From Rhopalosiphum padi (taxonomy: Eukaryota > Arthropoda > Insecta > Hemiptera > Aphididae), in contig NC_083599.1 in assembly GCF_020882245.1 (NCBI RefSeq), positions 55,454,748 to 55,518,747 on the forward strand: DNA of 64,000 bases, written 5' to 3'. The notes beneath the pieces were generated by a model. It had not been told where the DNA came from, searched no databases, and saw only the letters and a program-made list of their open reading frames with translations. Of this stretch, positions 1-13,447 are shown one piece after another. How positions within the stretch are numbered: position 1 is the stretch's first letter; the number at the start of each line of letters is the position of its first letter. A program made the translations under genes and the position numbers.

Positions 1-373
1 AATAATTGTTAAATAGATAACTTTTTGGAAAATTATGATCTATAGAAATAAAACCGAAATACGAATTAGTAGGTTTTGAGTTATTTTACTTTGTGTACTA
101 ATAAGGGCCATGATAATAAGTTTGGTATATGATTGATTATAATAATTTTAATATTATAGTAATTATTATTAATATTATCAATAATGTATATAGTTTGTAA
201 AAATTGTCAAAGTATGATAAATACTAGATCTAAATTTACACTTAATTTACATTTTTTTATATTGCTCAGAATACTCCTCTAATATATTTAAAAGTTCCGA
301 TAATCAGAATCTGAATTAATTCATTATCAAAAAAAATAAATGTGAGTGAGCATAATCGGTGATTCACTCTGTA
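1..373 (+). repeat. Partial copy of TA-flanked MITE family A (right end)
   Basis: The right end reads GTGATTCACTCTGTA, the inverse of the CAGAGTGATTCAC-type left ends seen at 45292 and 31771. Inside it, strings such as ATAATAAGTTTGG and GTATGATAAATACTA match the copy at 10166-10730. The left part is cut off by the window edge. No coding capacity is visible, so this is read as a non-autonomous DNA element. Confidence 0.55.
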
Positions 374-2770
374 TATTAATAATTGTTTTGTATATAATTT
401 ATACATACATTATGTAATAGATTATAGTTAGTGAATTATTTCCAAGCCGTCGCGACTGATGAGTGGTGACTATTATTACACTAATCGAACGTGTTTTTTT
501 ATTAGATTTAATACAACGTGTGAGTTGTGTTTATTATAAAATCGAAAAAAAAACACTTAGTTTTGACAAAATAATAAGTAATTATTTTAATAATATTTGA
601 ATCTATACTAAAAATGTGCATAGCCGCATAGGAATAATGCCTACACCTCTTTCATATTTTGATTTCAACGATGATTTTTACAGATTCTCGATAGCCGAAA
701 TAGGGTAGAGACAAATAATGAACAATAATGGACCGTGGATAATATATTATAATATATTATATATTATATTTTTTACGTAAAAACGAATTACTTCAGTCGA
801 TTTTTATGTAAAACGAATTTTGACGTTTTGTTTGTCATTATTATTTTTCTAATGCAGCTGCGAGCTCGATTAAAAAATGTAGACAATAACATTATTAATA
901 AAATATTGTTTTTGTATAAAAACAAACGAGCCGGACACATGCCCGTTTGTCTATCTTTTATTTCCCAACGTCGAGTCGGAACACCGAATTCTAAAACAAT
1001 AAATATTTATTATAATCAATTTTGACGGTAAGGTAATATTATATAATATTATACTATACTAGGTACTGTTTGTTTATGATTAAGTATAACGATATAGAAC
1101 TAATTTTATTTCAATATACAATATCCATTCGTTTTGTGTACATCATTTCAATTATAATTAAAACAGTTATTATTATGTACACTGATCATAATAATGTACA
1201 CTGTACAGTGTACGTTGAACAATTAAACCGATAATATAGCATGATATTTTATTCGCACCCAGTGGTGTATTTAAACCTTAATTTGGGGAGGAGAGGGAGT
1301 GTTAAATATAGAAATTAGATAAACTGACCGTAAAAAAAATCATTTCAGAATAATTGTTACAATCAAAACATTTCCGGTGACCTTTATTCAGTGTAAATAT
1401 CGTTGTAATTTTATGATGGATTCTATGGATAAAACTCCGATGACTAGAATCACTGAATTTAAATATAATTTGTACTCAATATTGGATTTCGACAAATTTT
1501 TTATTTAGTATGATTCCCTAACCTATACCTAACCTAATCTATTATTTATTACAAAATTACACGTAATATTCAAGTACAATATCTCACAAAGAATTCGTAA
1601 TTGAATTTCAGATTTTCAGATTTAAGTTATCGTACAAAAAAAAGTCTAAGCTGATACATTAATATACACTAACATATTATAGTACAGTATACATTGAATA
1701 AATAAATAAATTAATTAATACATGTATATCAAATTAAACAAAGCACTCTTTCCTTTTATGGGCTATAGTAAAATATACGAAACAATCAAACATAACTAAG
1801 TTAGAACAAATAAAACAATCGGTTATAAGATATAACAGAAACCCAAATACTAGCATCATAAATTAAAGAAAAAATTTAATTGGGTTAGAATTAGTAGAAT
1901 TGGTTATATCAGACTAACACATCATTGATTTTCAACTGAAAAAGCGACATTAATTATTCAGGATCATGAATATAAATCGTGCGTCTCACGTTACAATAAA
2001 AATTTTACCTATATGGCTATATAACAAATGCTGGCAATTTAAAGAACATAGAGAGTCATATTGTTGCTAAAAGCTCAGGTCCAGATACAAATAATGAAAG
2101 AAAATCCTATAATCTGTAAATACAAGCATTAAATAAATAATAAATATCAACAAATTATTATTTTATAAATATGTAATTATATATTCCAAATTAGTTATAT
2201 GTATTGTTTAATTTCGTATTATGTACTTAAATACTAAATCCTAAATATTAATTTAAAAAAAATATTACATAATATATGTAGTGCTAACGACCCAGTTGCC
2301 GAAGCCGAATTTATTCATGATCATTAAATTAATATAATATAACTAATGTTTTTATCACCTATCTACTATACCTATCTACTTCAAAAAACATATTAACTAT
2401 TTTGTTGTGTAATCAGTAATCAGTAATGATTACATAGATTAAACTCTTGAGAAGTGGCTACTACTTTGAATAAAAACAATTGGTGACAAAAATGAGAAAT
2501 ATGCCTAAAATCTACATGTCAATTCAATTATTAATATGGGGGACTTAATTTAGAGATTATAGAATAGACCTTATTAACACAAGGGCCCTACCCCCACCAT
2601 CGATTTCGACAACACGTCAACACAATACAATTTAATAACATTTCAAGAAATAAGAATTACCTATGTATGTAAGTTTATCGCGTTAACTCACTGAAAATAT
2701 AATATTATAGAGATAACATTTAAACCCTGGCTTCAAACATAATACTTATAACTGTAAGTCGATATAATTA
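374..2770. other. AT-rich intergenic or intronic DNA
   Basis: No gene is supported here. The 65-codon open frame at 828-1025 has no recognisable features and is of a size expected by chance. At 1260 there is a CAGTGGTGTATTTAAACC string that resembles a hAT-type transposon end, followed by a G-rich stretch, but no matching right end was found. Confidence 0.6.
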
Positions 2771-2779
2771 AGAAAATTC

Positions 2780-2940
2780 AGGTGAAACGTTGAGCTCAGA
2801 CACGACGTGCGCCGCAGTAACTAACATAATAATATAATATAACATCAAATAGAAATACTCGCGGTTTTGGGGCCAGTGTGTCACCGGCAAAAAAAGAAGT
2901 AGGGCCTCGGCCGGTGTGACTGGTGCGCGGCAGCGTTATT
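2780..2940. promoter_or_regulatory. Small CpG-rich patch
   Basis: This is a short stretch with many CG dinucleotides (ACGACGTGCGCCGC, CTCGCGG, CCTCGGCCGGTG, GTGCGCGGC) in an otherwise AT-rich area. In aphid DNA such unmethylated-looking islands often mark promoters. No TATA box, splice site or open frame beside it shows a direction. Confidence 0.25.
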
Positions 2941-3024
2941 ATTATATATTATATATATGTATGACGTGCGTGTATATTATATATATATATGTGTGTGTGC
3001 GTGTATGTATATATTATACGGGTG
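2941..3024. repeat. TA/TG simple repeat
   Basis: Alternating TA and TG dinucleotide runs broken by short spacers. Low-complexity sequence, probably polymorphic in length. Confidence 0.7.
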
Positions 3025-6000
3025 TGTGCATTTGCATTTTACTGCTACCGTAGATCGTAGGTACATATAATATTTTGCACCGTCATCGGAACAGTTTTCT
3101 AAATTGCGGCTCGGCCACCCGAAACATTATAAAATAGTATTTTACAGCCCACTGACCACTCCACTAAAATATAATATAGAAAGCAGAACTTATAAAGTAC
3201 CTACTTGTCGATCACAACGGGAAAATAAAATAAAAATAGTGCGTTTTTATTGAGCTAGTTTTATTGATTTGTAGGAAAAGTATAAAAACTTTTTTTAATG
3301 ATATATGTATATCGAAATGAAGAGATTTTGACATTTTGCATCCAAAATATTGATATATTATCTATATATCTATATATTGTATTGACATAGTATAGTTATA
3401 AATTTAAATTAAAATTATTTTAGTATAAAATGTTTTTATATTTATATTCATTATAATATTATATTATATTTAGACTATTTGACAAATATTCAAATATAAA
3501 GATGAAGGTGCGTTAATTTTTTTTTAAATTTTATCATAGCCCATAGGTAATTATATTAAACGATTAATTATTATTATTATTGAATATTATATATTTATGG
3601 TACTATACTAATTTATTTAGGTATAATTAATTACAAAAAGTTATATCTTCCAAAAACTCAAATTTGGAAAAAAAAATTATTCGAAACGTTTTATAATTTT
3701 TATAGGTACATTGCGTTAGAAAAATAGTGATGAGGTTAGGACAACATAAAATATAATATATATTAAAGATATTTTACCCATAGCTTAAGCTCTTTAAACT
3801 TATAATCATCTGCACGGCGCACTCACCTATATATAAGGATTAAAATAGTTATAATATTGTATTACCTATATTATATATGTTATACTTACTGAACAAACAA
3901 ATAATATTGTAAAAAACATGAAACGCGTGTACCTACCTATAATATTATAAATTATAATACCTATTCAAAATTTCAAATCGTCCGTACTTCCATCGTGAAG
4001 AATAAACAAAATCGAAAATATTATATAATATAATATAATAAATTGTGTTTCAGTTACTGCATAATATTGTACCTATTACCTATGTACCTAAATTTTTTTT
4101 ATGATGTGTTAAAGTATGTGTGCTTGCACCACACTTGCCAAGTCCCAAATACTTTGTATGCGTGTGTGTGTGAATTTCGATCCTCGTATACAGAAGTCGT
4201 ATAAGTCTTCGGCGATAGGGTCGCGTCGTCTCGTAAAACCTTTAATGTTCGACACAAAATACAAAACGGTTGGTATAATTTCGTCGACTTCCTACTACGT
4301 AATGTAATAGGCATTACTACAATAGTAGTGTATGATAGTAGTATATAATTATTATTAACATAATGTCGCTTAAGAATTATTTCGATCAATATAGCCGAAT
4401 GTGCAGGTGTTAATAATAATAATAACAAATTATTATACTCAATCGATAATGAACGTGTTTCAAATTAATATACCAATATCATCGCATTTCCGAGTATTTT
4501 TATTTGTTAAAATCAATGTCAAATAAAATAATATCATATTATGTTTAGACATTAAACATAAATATGCACACTTATTACAATGCAATACATCCGCTCGTGT
4601 CCGATTATCGTACCGGCCGCACCGAGCATGTAGACGACAGCAAAATAATAATTATTATTATTATGACGATAGTACACGCGCGTTATTATAATGCTGTAAA
4701 AAACAAAAAAAAATAATCGTACATACAATATTATTATATGGTCTCGTCGAATAGCCACAAAAAAAACAATAATATGATATTATTATCATACAACGTGATA
4801 TATTGTGTATTGTTATCATTTGGAAAAAAATGACGTATACTTTAAACGGCGCAGTGTGTGTTTTTGTGTACTATGATAAATACCTATAACCGCACATTAA
4901 ATTATAATAAATCATTATTTCCTAAAGAGAATTGTTGCACACTACGGCTGTGATGGGTTCGCCGCATAATATTATTATTATTATCTGCTCGTTTATTTTG
5001 CCCCTCGTCTCAAAATTTTATCCAACGAGATAATGAAATGACATGTTAATATATTATAATATTACATACCCATTACAACGCAGCAGTGTCCATCGGAATA
5101 ATAATATTATAATGTACGGCTGTTGTTGTACAATCGCGTACACAGCTGCCGCAGTCGAAAAAGTGAAAACGAGCAACGCTGAAAAAACGTAAACGTGTGT
5201 TGTACGATGATACCCATATTAATACGTGCACCAAGAGTTTGGCAAAGTCTGCCCAGTTGGACAAATTATCCACTAATCGCGAAAATTCCCTAGCAAAGTC
5301 GTTGGCCATCACACCCCTTCCCCGTTTATTCGGAATCACATAATATTATAAGACACCGCAGAATAAGTCTTAAAAAGGTATGAAGAACCTGCGCAGTACA
5401 TATCGCATGATATAATATTATTATAATGTGCGGCTCGAGGTTGGTGGGAAGAGTGAATACCGTTAAGTTTTGGCGTGAAAATAATAAAATGTACAATTTT
5501 TTATTGCCGCAAAATATGATACTATAACTGCGGTGTTGCGACGAGAGAATAATAGGAAAAACAATATATAATAATAACTGAATTGCAGTTGTTGAACGTC
5601 AAACGCGGTTAAGACCAGACAATGTGTGTGATACAAACGAGACGCGAAACTATTAATAATAGTAATAACAATAATTGCACATTATATAGAACCGTCTATA
5701 TTGTACATTGTTATTATGCAGACTACAGTAGTATATAAAAATAATATGTAAAACGTATATTGGTAATAATTGTTAGATAAAATATGTTTATATTATAACG
5801 ATATTTAATAAATATATAATAGTCGTTGGCAAACGAAAATAATATGTAAAGCAATATATTATATTATATTATATTATATGAACCAAGCGTTCTTTTACAA
5901 ACATTTCAACATACGCTTGTTACAAACACACATTTGAAAATATGGGAGGCGACAAACAAAAAAAAAAAAAAATTGTTCAAAAACGTAGTTACTATAATGA

Positions 6001-6340
6001 TATTATACAATATAATGATTATTTATGTGCACACGAGACTTGTCGACAACACACGCGCGTACATAATATTATATTATTGTAATATATATATATATAGGTA
6101 AATAACAGTCGAGTAAAGTGCAATCCTAGTATAGGTATATTAATTATAATGCTTGCGGTATAAAATAGAAACGTTATAAGAAGTACAGTATTAATTATAC
6201 AAAGATAAAAATATTAGGTAAACGTTCGAGTGCGTGATAACATTAAATTTATGTTTATTTATATATATATACCTACGTACTATTTACGGTACCTATATCG
6301 CGTACCAGTGAGAATACTATTTATATAATATTATAATATA
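3025..6340. other. AT-rich intergenic or intronic DNA
   Basis: No gene is supported. The open frames at 4099-4428 (-) and 4552-4758 (-) are made of AT-rich low-complexity codons. The frame at 5073-5339 (-) has a more balanced start, with residues like NDFAREFSRLVDNLSNWADF, but it matches no family I know. A perfect minus-strand donor-like sequence, TAG then GTGAGTGC, lies at about 3827 without an evident exon. An (ATATT)n run sits at about 5855-5880. Confidence 0.55.
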
Positions 6341-6353
6341 GTATATTATTATA

Positions 6354-6426
6354 TTGTCGTCGTCGTTGTCGTTGTTGTTGTTGTTGTCGAGTTCCGGCGA
6401 TAAAAAATAAATAAATAAATAAATAA
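6354..6426. repeat. GTC/GTT triplet tract followed by AAAT repeat
   Basis: Two adjacent microsatellites: about eleven GTC or GTT triplets (6354-6388) and then about five AAAT units (6402-6426), just upstream of the CpG island at 6.6 kb. Confidence 0.8.
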
Positions 6427-6850
6427 TGTTAAGGCAACTCGTAAAAAAAAAAAACAAAATATTTACGGACACATGGCGTATAACAGTATACTAACTAATA
6501 AGACATGAAAACAAAACAGAACACAAAAATACCGATTGCGCTGGCCATAACATAATTATTAATAATATAGGACAGTGCTCCGACGTGATAATAATAATAA
6601 AATACATTTTACAGGGCCTGTAAATGCGACGACGGGAGACGCGTGTCGGTCCGAATGACCACCGAACACGGCACAGAAGAACTACGGGTGATGTGTAAAT
6701 ATGTACCCCGTGAATTCTTTCAGTGCCATTTTCGGTGAGACATCACAGTTTTATATACCATCGACGATGTGCGCGGTGCAATGCGTCCGAACGGCAGAGG
6801 AGCGTACACGCCATTGCAACAATAATGTCGTTTTACGCGTTTTCGCTGCA

Positions 6851-6882
6851 GTGGCGGCGGCGGCGGCGGTGGCGGTGGCGGC
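6851..6882. repeat. GGC/GGT triplet repeat
   Basis: About ten GGC or GGT triplets in the CpG island. Depending on frame it would read as Ala, Gly or Arg runs; no frame can be chosen. Confidence 0.8.
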
Positions 6883-7008
6883 AACAGCAAGCGGCGGATC
6901 AGTTCTTCCGCGGTCGCGACGTCGACGCCCCGAGGCGGCGCGCGCAAAAGTGGCAAACGAGAAACGAAAGTGCGAAGAGAAGTAACAACCGATCTCGCGG
7001 GTCCGCAA

Positions 7009-7015
7009 CAGCAGC

Positions 7016-7047
<32 letters not shown>
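7009..7047. repeat. CAG triplet repeat
   Basis: Thirteen triplets, all CAG except one CGG, with ten uninterrupted at 7018-7047. In the CAG frame this would be a Gln run (opa-type repeat), but the frames around it soon hit stops, so coding status is open. Confidence 0.85.
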
Positions 7048-7048
<1 letters not shown>

Positions 7049-7493
7049 GGCGATATATTAATGCAATAACGATCGTGACGGCATAATATTATTATTATAA
7101 TCGTAGACGCGGACGATCGAAAACCGCGACATCTTAGAGAGATGCGAAGGATGAGAAACCGTACAAGGGCTGCAGACGACGTGTGTTCGCGAGGACGGCG
7201 CGACTTGAAGTAACGACATCGAGTACCCGAGACGAATAGGCGGACGACGATGTCGGCGACGCGTGACCTCCTCCGGACGAGCGACTCCCCCGTGTGTATC
7301 ATTAAAGGGGGGATGGCGACGAGGAGTGGGGAGCGGTGCCGGCGGCAGTTATTCGGCGTGCGGACGGTGGTGTGACACTACTCGGAGAGTCGGAAGAGAG
7401 CGGCGCGTCTGCCGGTCTCTTCTTCGTGCGGCCGAGACCGGACGAATACTGACTGCGACGACAGCCTAGACGTCCGACTTTGGTGCGCGCCGG

Positions 7494-7584
7494 ATGGCCC
7501 GGCGGCAAATTTCTCCGGGGGGCCCCTACGCGCGCGACGCGGACGCGCCCAGTGGCGGCTGCGGCTTTGGCGAGGCAGAGGGGG
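7494..7584 (+). CDS. Candidate first coding exon (partial, unassigned)
   Basis: An ATG at 7494 (G at +4) opens a frame that runs 30 codons plus one base into a perfect donor, GTGAGT at 7585. The peptide begins MARRQISPGG and is rich in Gly, Ala and Arg; I do not recognise it. If real, it is the first coding exon of a plus-strand gene whose second exon lies downstream. It could equally be untranslated, because any frame in GC-rich DNA stays open for about this long. No acceptor-linked partner exon was identified. Confidence 0.2.
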
Positions 7585-7905
7585 GTGAGTGGGCGGCACA
7601 GGAACGGGTTGTAACATCGGCGGCGGCGGCGGCTGCGACGGTCAGGTGGCAATGCGGAAGGAGCGGTGACCGCGTCGGCGGTAGGGGGGTGACCGAGAAC
7701 GGAAAGATACGGCCGCGTCGACGATGACGGTGACGCTGCTGACTGCTCAGTACTACTGCCTGCTGTTGCTCAGTACTACTATATGGCCCGGTAAATGAGG
7801 TCTGTTCCGCCACCACCGCCGCCGCGATGGAGCCTAACCGTCTCTGGTGGGTCGCGGGCCGTGTTGCTATATTATCATACATCGGCGAAACTTCCATATT
7901 ATAAC

Positions 7906-8850
7906 GAAGTTTCGTGGGCGAAAAAAAGATTCCGTTAAATATAGAATTACATAAATTTGGTTATGATTGTTCTCTTAAATACAGAAAATTTCGTTAGATG
8001 GAAGTTTCAGTGCGCGTGTATACCACTTATACCTATATGGCTATATATATATATATATATACGCTATACACGATATAATATATATAAATATAGCATTATT
8101 ATTATTATTTACATTGTGTCGTCTGCTTTGCCAGAATGCCTGAGTTTGAAAGAGAGGGAAAATAACGTGAGCGTATAATATTATCGTGTATACGGGGTGT
8201 GTATACCTATATTATGGTGTGCGTGCGTACGCGTCTGCATAGATATCTGCTAGAAAATGATGGCGTATTATTTTTATTATTTTATTTTTTATATATTTTT
8301 TTTGTTTTGGAGGGAGTGTGGTCTGATTCTTTGATGAACTCTGGTGGCTTTTCAGTCGTTGTTCACGTTACCGGGGCCGGAGTTATGCTTGGTCGCGCAT
8401 GACTCACATTTTGTTGCACGACGCAATTGGACGACAAAAAAAAATAATAATAATAATGATAAAAATAAAAAAATAAAATAATATAAAGTAAAAAAAAAAT
8501 AACACATAATAATACGCACAAATTGCTGGTCACCGTTGTTGTACTTGTTGTAGTGTATAATATAGTTGCTGTTTTTGTTATCGCGGCGGCAATCGTTCGA
8601 CATTATTACGTCGAGGAAAAAATGATTTAAGTTAAACTATAATAATATAATAGTATATAATATAATAAGGCGCCAACACTTGAAACGAGTGAAATATGGA
8701 GTAGGTATTGATATTACCTACGGAAATCTAAAAGTGGGTTCGAGGGCTGTGAAAGGGGTAGAAAGGCTTCTCGGTTTCATGTACGTAAACAACACACTAT
8801 AGACACTTATGATATTATAATACATATTATTACGTGATAAGACTCTATAT
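7906..8850. other. AT-rich DNA with low-complexity A-rich tract
   Basis: No gene is supported. It contains a (TA)n run at about 8041-8061 and an AAT-rich low-complexity segment at about 8434-8510. The short frames here are low-complexity translations. Confidence 0.6.
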
Positions 8851-9162
8851 AAGTGTTTCTCAAAGAGTGTACCGTGAAAACTTAAAGCTTTTTATTTTAA
8901 CTCATCATAATGGAAAAATACATTGTGATACAAATATAAATATTATTCGAGAAAAATTATTAATTAGTTGTAATATTGTATTTAAATATATTATCGAGAA
9001 TATTTAAGTGTTTGTTATTGGTCTATGGCGTTTCGTTTTGTTGAACTAGTAACTACTATAATTTTTATCGAAAAGTATTAGGTAAAAAATGTTTGAGGAA
9101 AGTGTGCCACAACTTTTAGTAGTTAAAATGTATTGTGAGGAAAATGAGTTTGTGAACCACTG
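8851..9162 (+). mobile_element. Old hAT-type MITE (312 bp)
   Basis: The left end AAGTGTTTCTCAAAGAGTG and the inverse of the right end, CAGTGGTTCACAAACTCA, match each other and the CAGTGGTTCTCAAA ends typical of hAT transposons. The flanking octamers CTCTATAT (8843-8850) and TTCTATGT (9163-9170) agree at six of eight positions, as expected for a decayed 8-bp target-site duplication. There is no transposase, so it is a non-autonomous, ageing copy. Confidence 0.65.
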
Positions 9163-9170
9163 TTCTATGT

Positions 9171-10165
9171 ATGAGTACAAGGCATTGTAAGTTTACGCAC
9201 TTGCAGGATGTGGGTCGGCTGGACTCCAGCACACGATGTTTTCATGAACGCCATACAGCAGCGGTATTCGGACGAGGAACGAAAAATCGAAAAAACCAAC
9301 GGTCATTCATAGACTTGGGAAGCAGAAAAATCCGTTTGCTAATTTCTGACGTCTAACACGTTTTCGTTTTAGTACACGGTATATGCGCTTAGCTGTACTT
9401 GTGCACTAACTGCATATAATGCGAGATGCAGCCGACAATACGGTCATATCAAAATATAATATACTATGTACAAAGCATATAAAATAATACATATATTATA
9501 CAGTGTCAGTGTCAATGTCACGTACGTCAGCGCATTGAGGATGGACTTTTCAGCGCCCGAAAAATATTCGCGTCAGTAATCGCACTGCACTTTTAATAGA
9601 CATAAAGAGTAACTATTTTAATTTTTCATATCTAGTGTATGATATTATTACGGTATTCCGACTAGAAAACCGTACCTATTATACGTTTACAATACCGATG
9701 TTCCTATACGCGACTAATCATATAACATTAGATCGTAGATATCGCATGTGTGCTACGCGGTTGCAATATAGGCGTATATCGCGTTTCGACCACTGACAAA
9801 CATAATATTATATCGTACACGTTTGTTGTTTTGATAGATACTGCATGGTGATGGCCATCAACTATATATAGGTAGGTAGGTAGGTTGCACATTAGATCTC
9901 CACCACTACCGTTTCGCTTTTTTTCCTATGTGTATAATATATGCTCGGAACGATATATGTATTATATATATATATATATAGCAACATATATAGGTATATA
10001 TGCATACGCATTTATGTACAAAGAACACAAGTCGTGTGAAATTAATGATATTAGATTTATGTATACTATACGGTTTGCTAATTGCGATATAAATTGCAAT
10101 TTTTTTCCGCCAAGAAATTATATAGAAATAGTGTTTCAAGTCGAATTTATCAACGAGCAACGATT
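9171..10165. other. AT-rich intergenic or intronic DNA
   Basis: No gene is supported. The frame at 9171-9356 has some codon balance but no recognisable motif. Simple repeats are present: AGTGTC-like units at about 9502-9522, (GGTA)n at about 9871-9884 and (TA)n at about 9963-9980. Confidence 0.55.
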
Positions 10166-10730
10166 ATACAGGGAAGTTCACCAATCACCAAGCCTGCTCA
10201 CTCATTATTTTCTGAAATTTTTGTTACATCAAAATCAAAATTCAAACGAGTATTTTTTGAATTATTTAACTTTGTATGCTAGGATAATATTTTAATGATA
10301 ATGAGTTTGGAAGATATGGAAGCTTTCATGATTTGTAAAAATAGTTGAAGTATAATAAATACTAAATTCAATATTACTTCTAATAATTTATATATTTATA
10401 AAACCATTTTTAAGGACTATTATATTCGTAGTATTATCCACATTACACACATTTTAATAATTGAGAAACTACTCGTTTAAATTTTGAATTAGGTGTAACA
10501 AAATTGTAAGAAAAATTATCCTCATATCTACAAAATGATTTACGATAAATAATGTATTTAAAAAACAGAAATTGTTATCACCACAGAACACTTCTTAAGT
10601 AGTAAAAAACTCTCAATAATTTAAAAATATGGTCTTAAAATACACTAAGAATTTAAAAAGTCAGAATGCGATTAAATTTATTATTAAAGGGAAAAATTAG
10701 TGTGATCATACCTAATAAATCACTCTGTAT
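10166..10730 (+). mobile_element. MITE family A, near-complete copy
   Basis: The left end reads TACAGGGAAGTTCACCAATC followed by AAGCCTGCTCACTC. The right end is AAATCACTCTGTA. Internal strings ACTACTCGTTTAAATTTTG and ATATGGTCTT are shared with the copies at 21742 and 31757. The short open frames inside (for example 10082-10282) are read through the element and are not genes. Confidence 0.65.
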
Positions 10731-13447
10731 ATTATATTTATTTTGTTAAACATTCTCGTTTTACTAAACAAATTGTCCATCGTATACGTCATCGTCATAT
10801 ATAGGTATTATAGGTACCCTGCACCCTACAACACTCATACATAATATGTAACTATTTTCTACATTATAATAATAATCACATCATCGGCCGTGCCATCGCA
10901 TACCCATAATAGACTGTCGTAAAATATTTATATAGTCCACATTCGAATACTAAATGTGTTTGATTTGTCAGTCGGAATCTTTTCGTCCACGTATTTACAT
11001 TTAATTATATACAGGCAATACAACGATACAACGCATGCATAACATAATATTATGTTATTATAAACCTATCGTACCTATCCGCACGATTCATGTCAATATA
11101 AAGTATAGACGATGAATAACAAATTATATTATTAGGTCGCTTATTTACTGATAAATCAAAAATCTATAATTCAAAAAACGAAGAATTTTTTATTTCATTT
11201 TGGAAACATTTCATTGATCGTCAAAGAATATTTACAAAAAATCAAAAATGGATAACTATAAGAATAAATACGTTTTATACAAAATGTAAATGGGGTGTTT
11301 TATAAAATAAATTCTAGATAGTTAACATTTAAATTTTAGATAACTCGTTTATCATGGGAATAGAATTTAGACTTTTAACAATTGAGCATAAAAAGTGCAA
11401 AATATAATTACTATGTTCAACCGGTTCAAAGTCGATAACGTGAACACTAAGTAATCATATCTTCCACTTCTACGTCCTATGTAGGGAAAATGATTGACAG
11501 TGCAGCTGTTATACGAATAGTTATGATTTTGTTTATCCAATATTATACATTTTATTAAAAACAATAAATTAGATAAGTGATTCCACCCCAATAATAATTA
11601 TATTAATAATAAGGTTTTAAATTAATTGATTGGTAATTAAAATAAATTATTCATAATAATTTTAAACTATCATGAATATTTTTATTTCTAGGAACAGTAT
11701 GAATACACTTTAATAATTTCTCTACTTAATTATCTTTAGTGTATTTTGTATTAACTATTAAATTGTATTAATTAATGACTGGTCACTACTTAATTGTCGG
11801 ATATTATTTTTATTTATTATTATTGTAAGATATATAAGATTTTTATTCTATCTATTAAGTTAAAAAACACTGGTCACTAGTAACCATTTTTATCTTAATA
11901 TTTTTGTCACGAATGGCATAATTAATTTTTTTTCATTCAAAACTTTATCAAAAAAATATTATATTTAAAATTCATTTCCAGTTTTATTTTAATAATAATT
12001 TATATTTGGTTTTGAGTATATAGGTTGACAAAATTTGTCACACAAGTCTTATAACAAGTTTTGTCAATAGCTACTAATTTAGCTATGATTAAAATAAACT
12101 CGTTTAATATGCACAACTCACTCACGATTATGATTTTGTGTAAGAATAATTTAAGTAATAAATAATATATATGTATATATATATATATATAAATATTAAT
12201 ATTGATGAACAGGTTATTATTATAAATGGTCACAGTACAAACACATGGAAAATGTAAGTTAAAAAAAATATACTTTAATATACCTTCTGCAGTAATTCAG
12301 TATCAGGTTAAACAAGTTGCAATAAAATTAGATTCAAACGGTATCAAAGTCATTATCAAAGTGCCTATTAAAATAATTTAAAAAAAAATAATACTTAAAC
12401 GTTGAAATAAACATGTTTTTATTTTACTTTACATTATAAAACAATAATGTGTAGACTGCATGTGTATAATATATTGAAGAAAATATTTTTGTAATAAATA
12501 TCAAATTATAGGGATAAGGCTGCTGAGCATTAAGAGTTTAAAAGTTCAAAGTTCTGTAAATTGTTGATTGAGGAACACAATACTTATTAAATATCCAAAT
12601 GTGTATTTCAACTTAATCGATGATTTTTCATAAAAATGGTATTATGAAAAATTAATTTTACTATTATGTTTATATGCATTCTTTTCTACGTAATAAGCTT
12701 TAAAAGACAAAGTCAATGATTTTAGAGAAAGCCTAAAATATAAAGCTGACAAAAAAAAAACCAAAATAATACTTTAAAATTCATATTTTGTAGTCATAAA
12801 TTGTTTTAATGATATCAATACAATTTTTATGATAAAAAAATATTAACCAAGAAATATACTGTGACCACTTGAGTAAAATATATAGCATAATTAAAAAAAA
12901 CATTGCAGCCTGCAGGTATTTTAAAATATAACCATTGAATATAATTTGAAATAGTTTTTAATACCTATGTATTTATATATATGACGAAAATCTTGTTTGT
13001 ATTATTTTATTCATTGTGAAAATATTACAAAATGATTGATTATAGTATGACTGCCGATGGTAAACATAATGTATTTTATATGAAAGTAATTATCACAACA
13101 TATAATATTTATCTACCCACTAAAATAAATGATGGGTTATAAGTTATAACTAAATTCAAGTTATAAATACCAAAAAATAACATACAAATGATATTATTAT
13201 GTATATAATATTTTAAATGTTTTCTTTTAAATCTGTGCATTTAATTAATTTTGACAATATATTAATATGGATAAAAACTGAAAACATCGCGGGGTGAAGA
13301 AATATCATTCTTCGATGATTAGATTATGTGTGTTTAAGGTGTATTATTAGTTATTATAATATTATACCCTACAGGTTATAGGTTTATTATATTGCATATT
13401 TAAAATGTATAATTCAATAATCTTATTTTAATCTTATTTTAGCTTAC
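10731..13447. other. AT-rich intergenic or intronic DNA
   Basis: No gene, RNA gene or convincing repeat end was found. The open frames at 11367-11591 (-) and 12000-12233 (-) are AT-rich, one of them largely Ile/Tyr codons from a TA repeat at about 12166-12190. Confidence 0.6.

Larger units (their letters stand above)
6600..7905 (+). promoter_or_regulatory. Large CpG-rich island, candidate promoter and first exon
   Basis: This is about 1.3 kb of GC-rich, CpG-dense sequence in an AT-rich background. It holds GGC/GGT triplets (6851-6882), CAG triplets (7009-7047) and many long overlapping frames on both strands, which are the by-product of GC richness rather than genes. A perfect splice-donor consensus, GGGG then GTGAGT, starts at 7585 on the plus strand. 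The simplest reading is a promoter with a long 5' untranslated first exon of a plus-strand gene with a large first intron. The direction rests on that one donor. Confidence 0.4.

Noticed and set aside
1260..2600. Possible complete hAT element starting CAGTGGTGTATTTAAACC
   Set aside because: No inverse end or target duplication could be found; the G-rich and C-rich stretches at 1280 and 2580 are not sufficient.
5073..5339. 88-codon minus-strand frame with a protein-like start
   Set aside because: The first 35 residues have reasonable composition, but there are no splice signals of quality, no known motif, and the length is expected by chance.
6751..7302. 183-codon minus-strand frame over triplet repeats
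   Set aside because: It is dominated by Leu and Ala runs from CAG and GGC repeats and overlaps several other frames.
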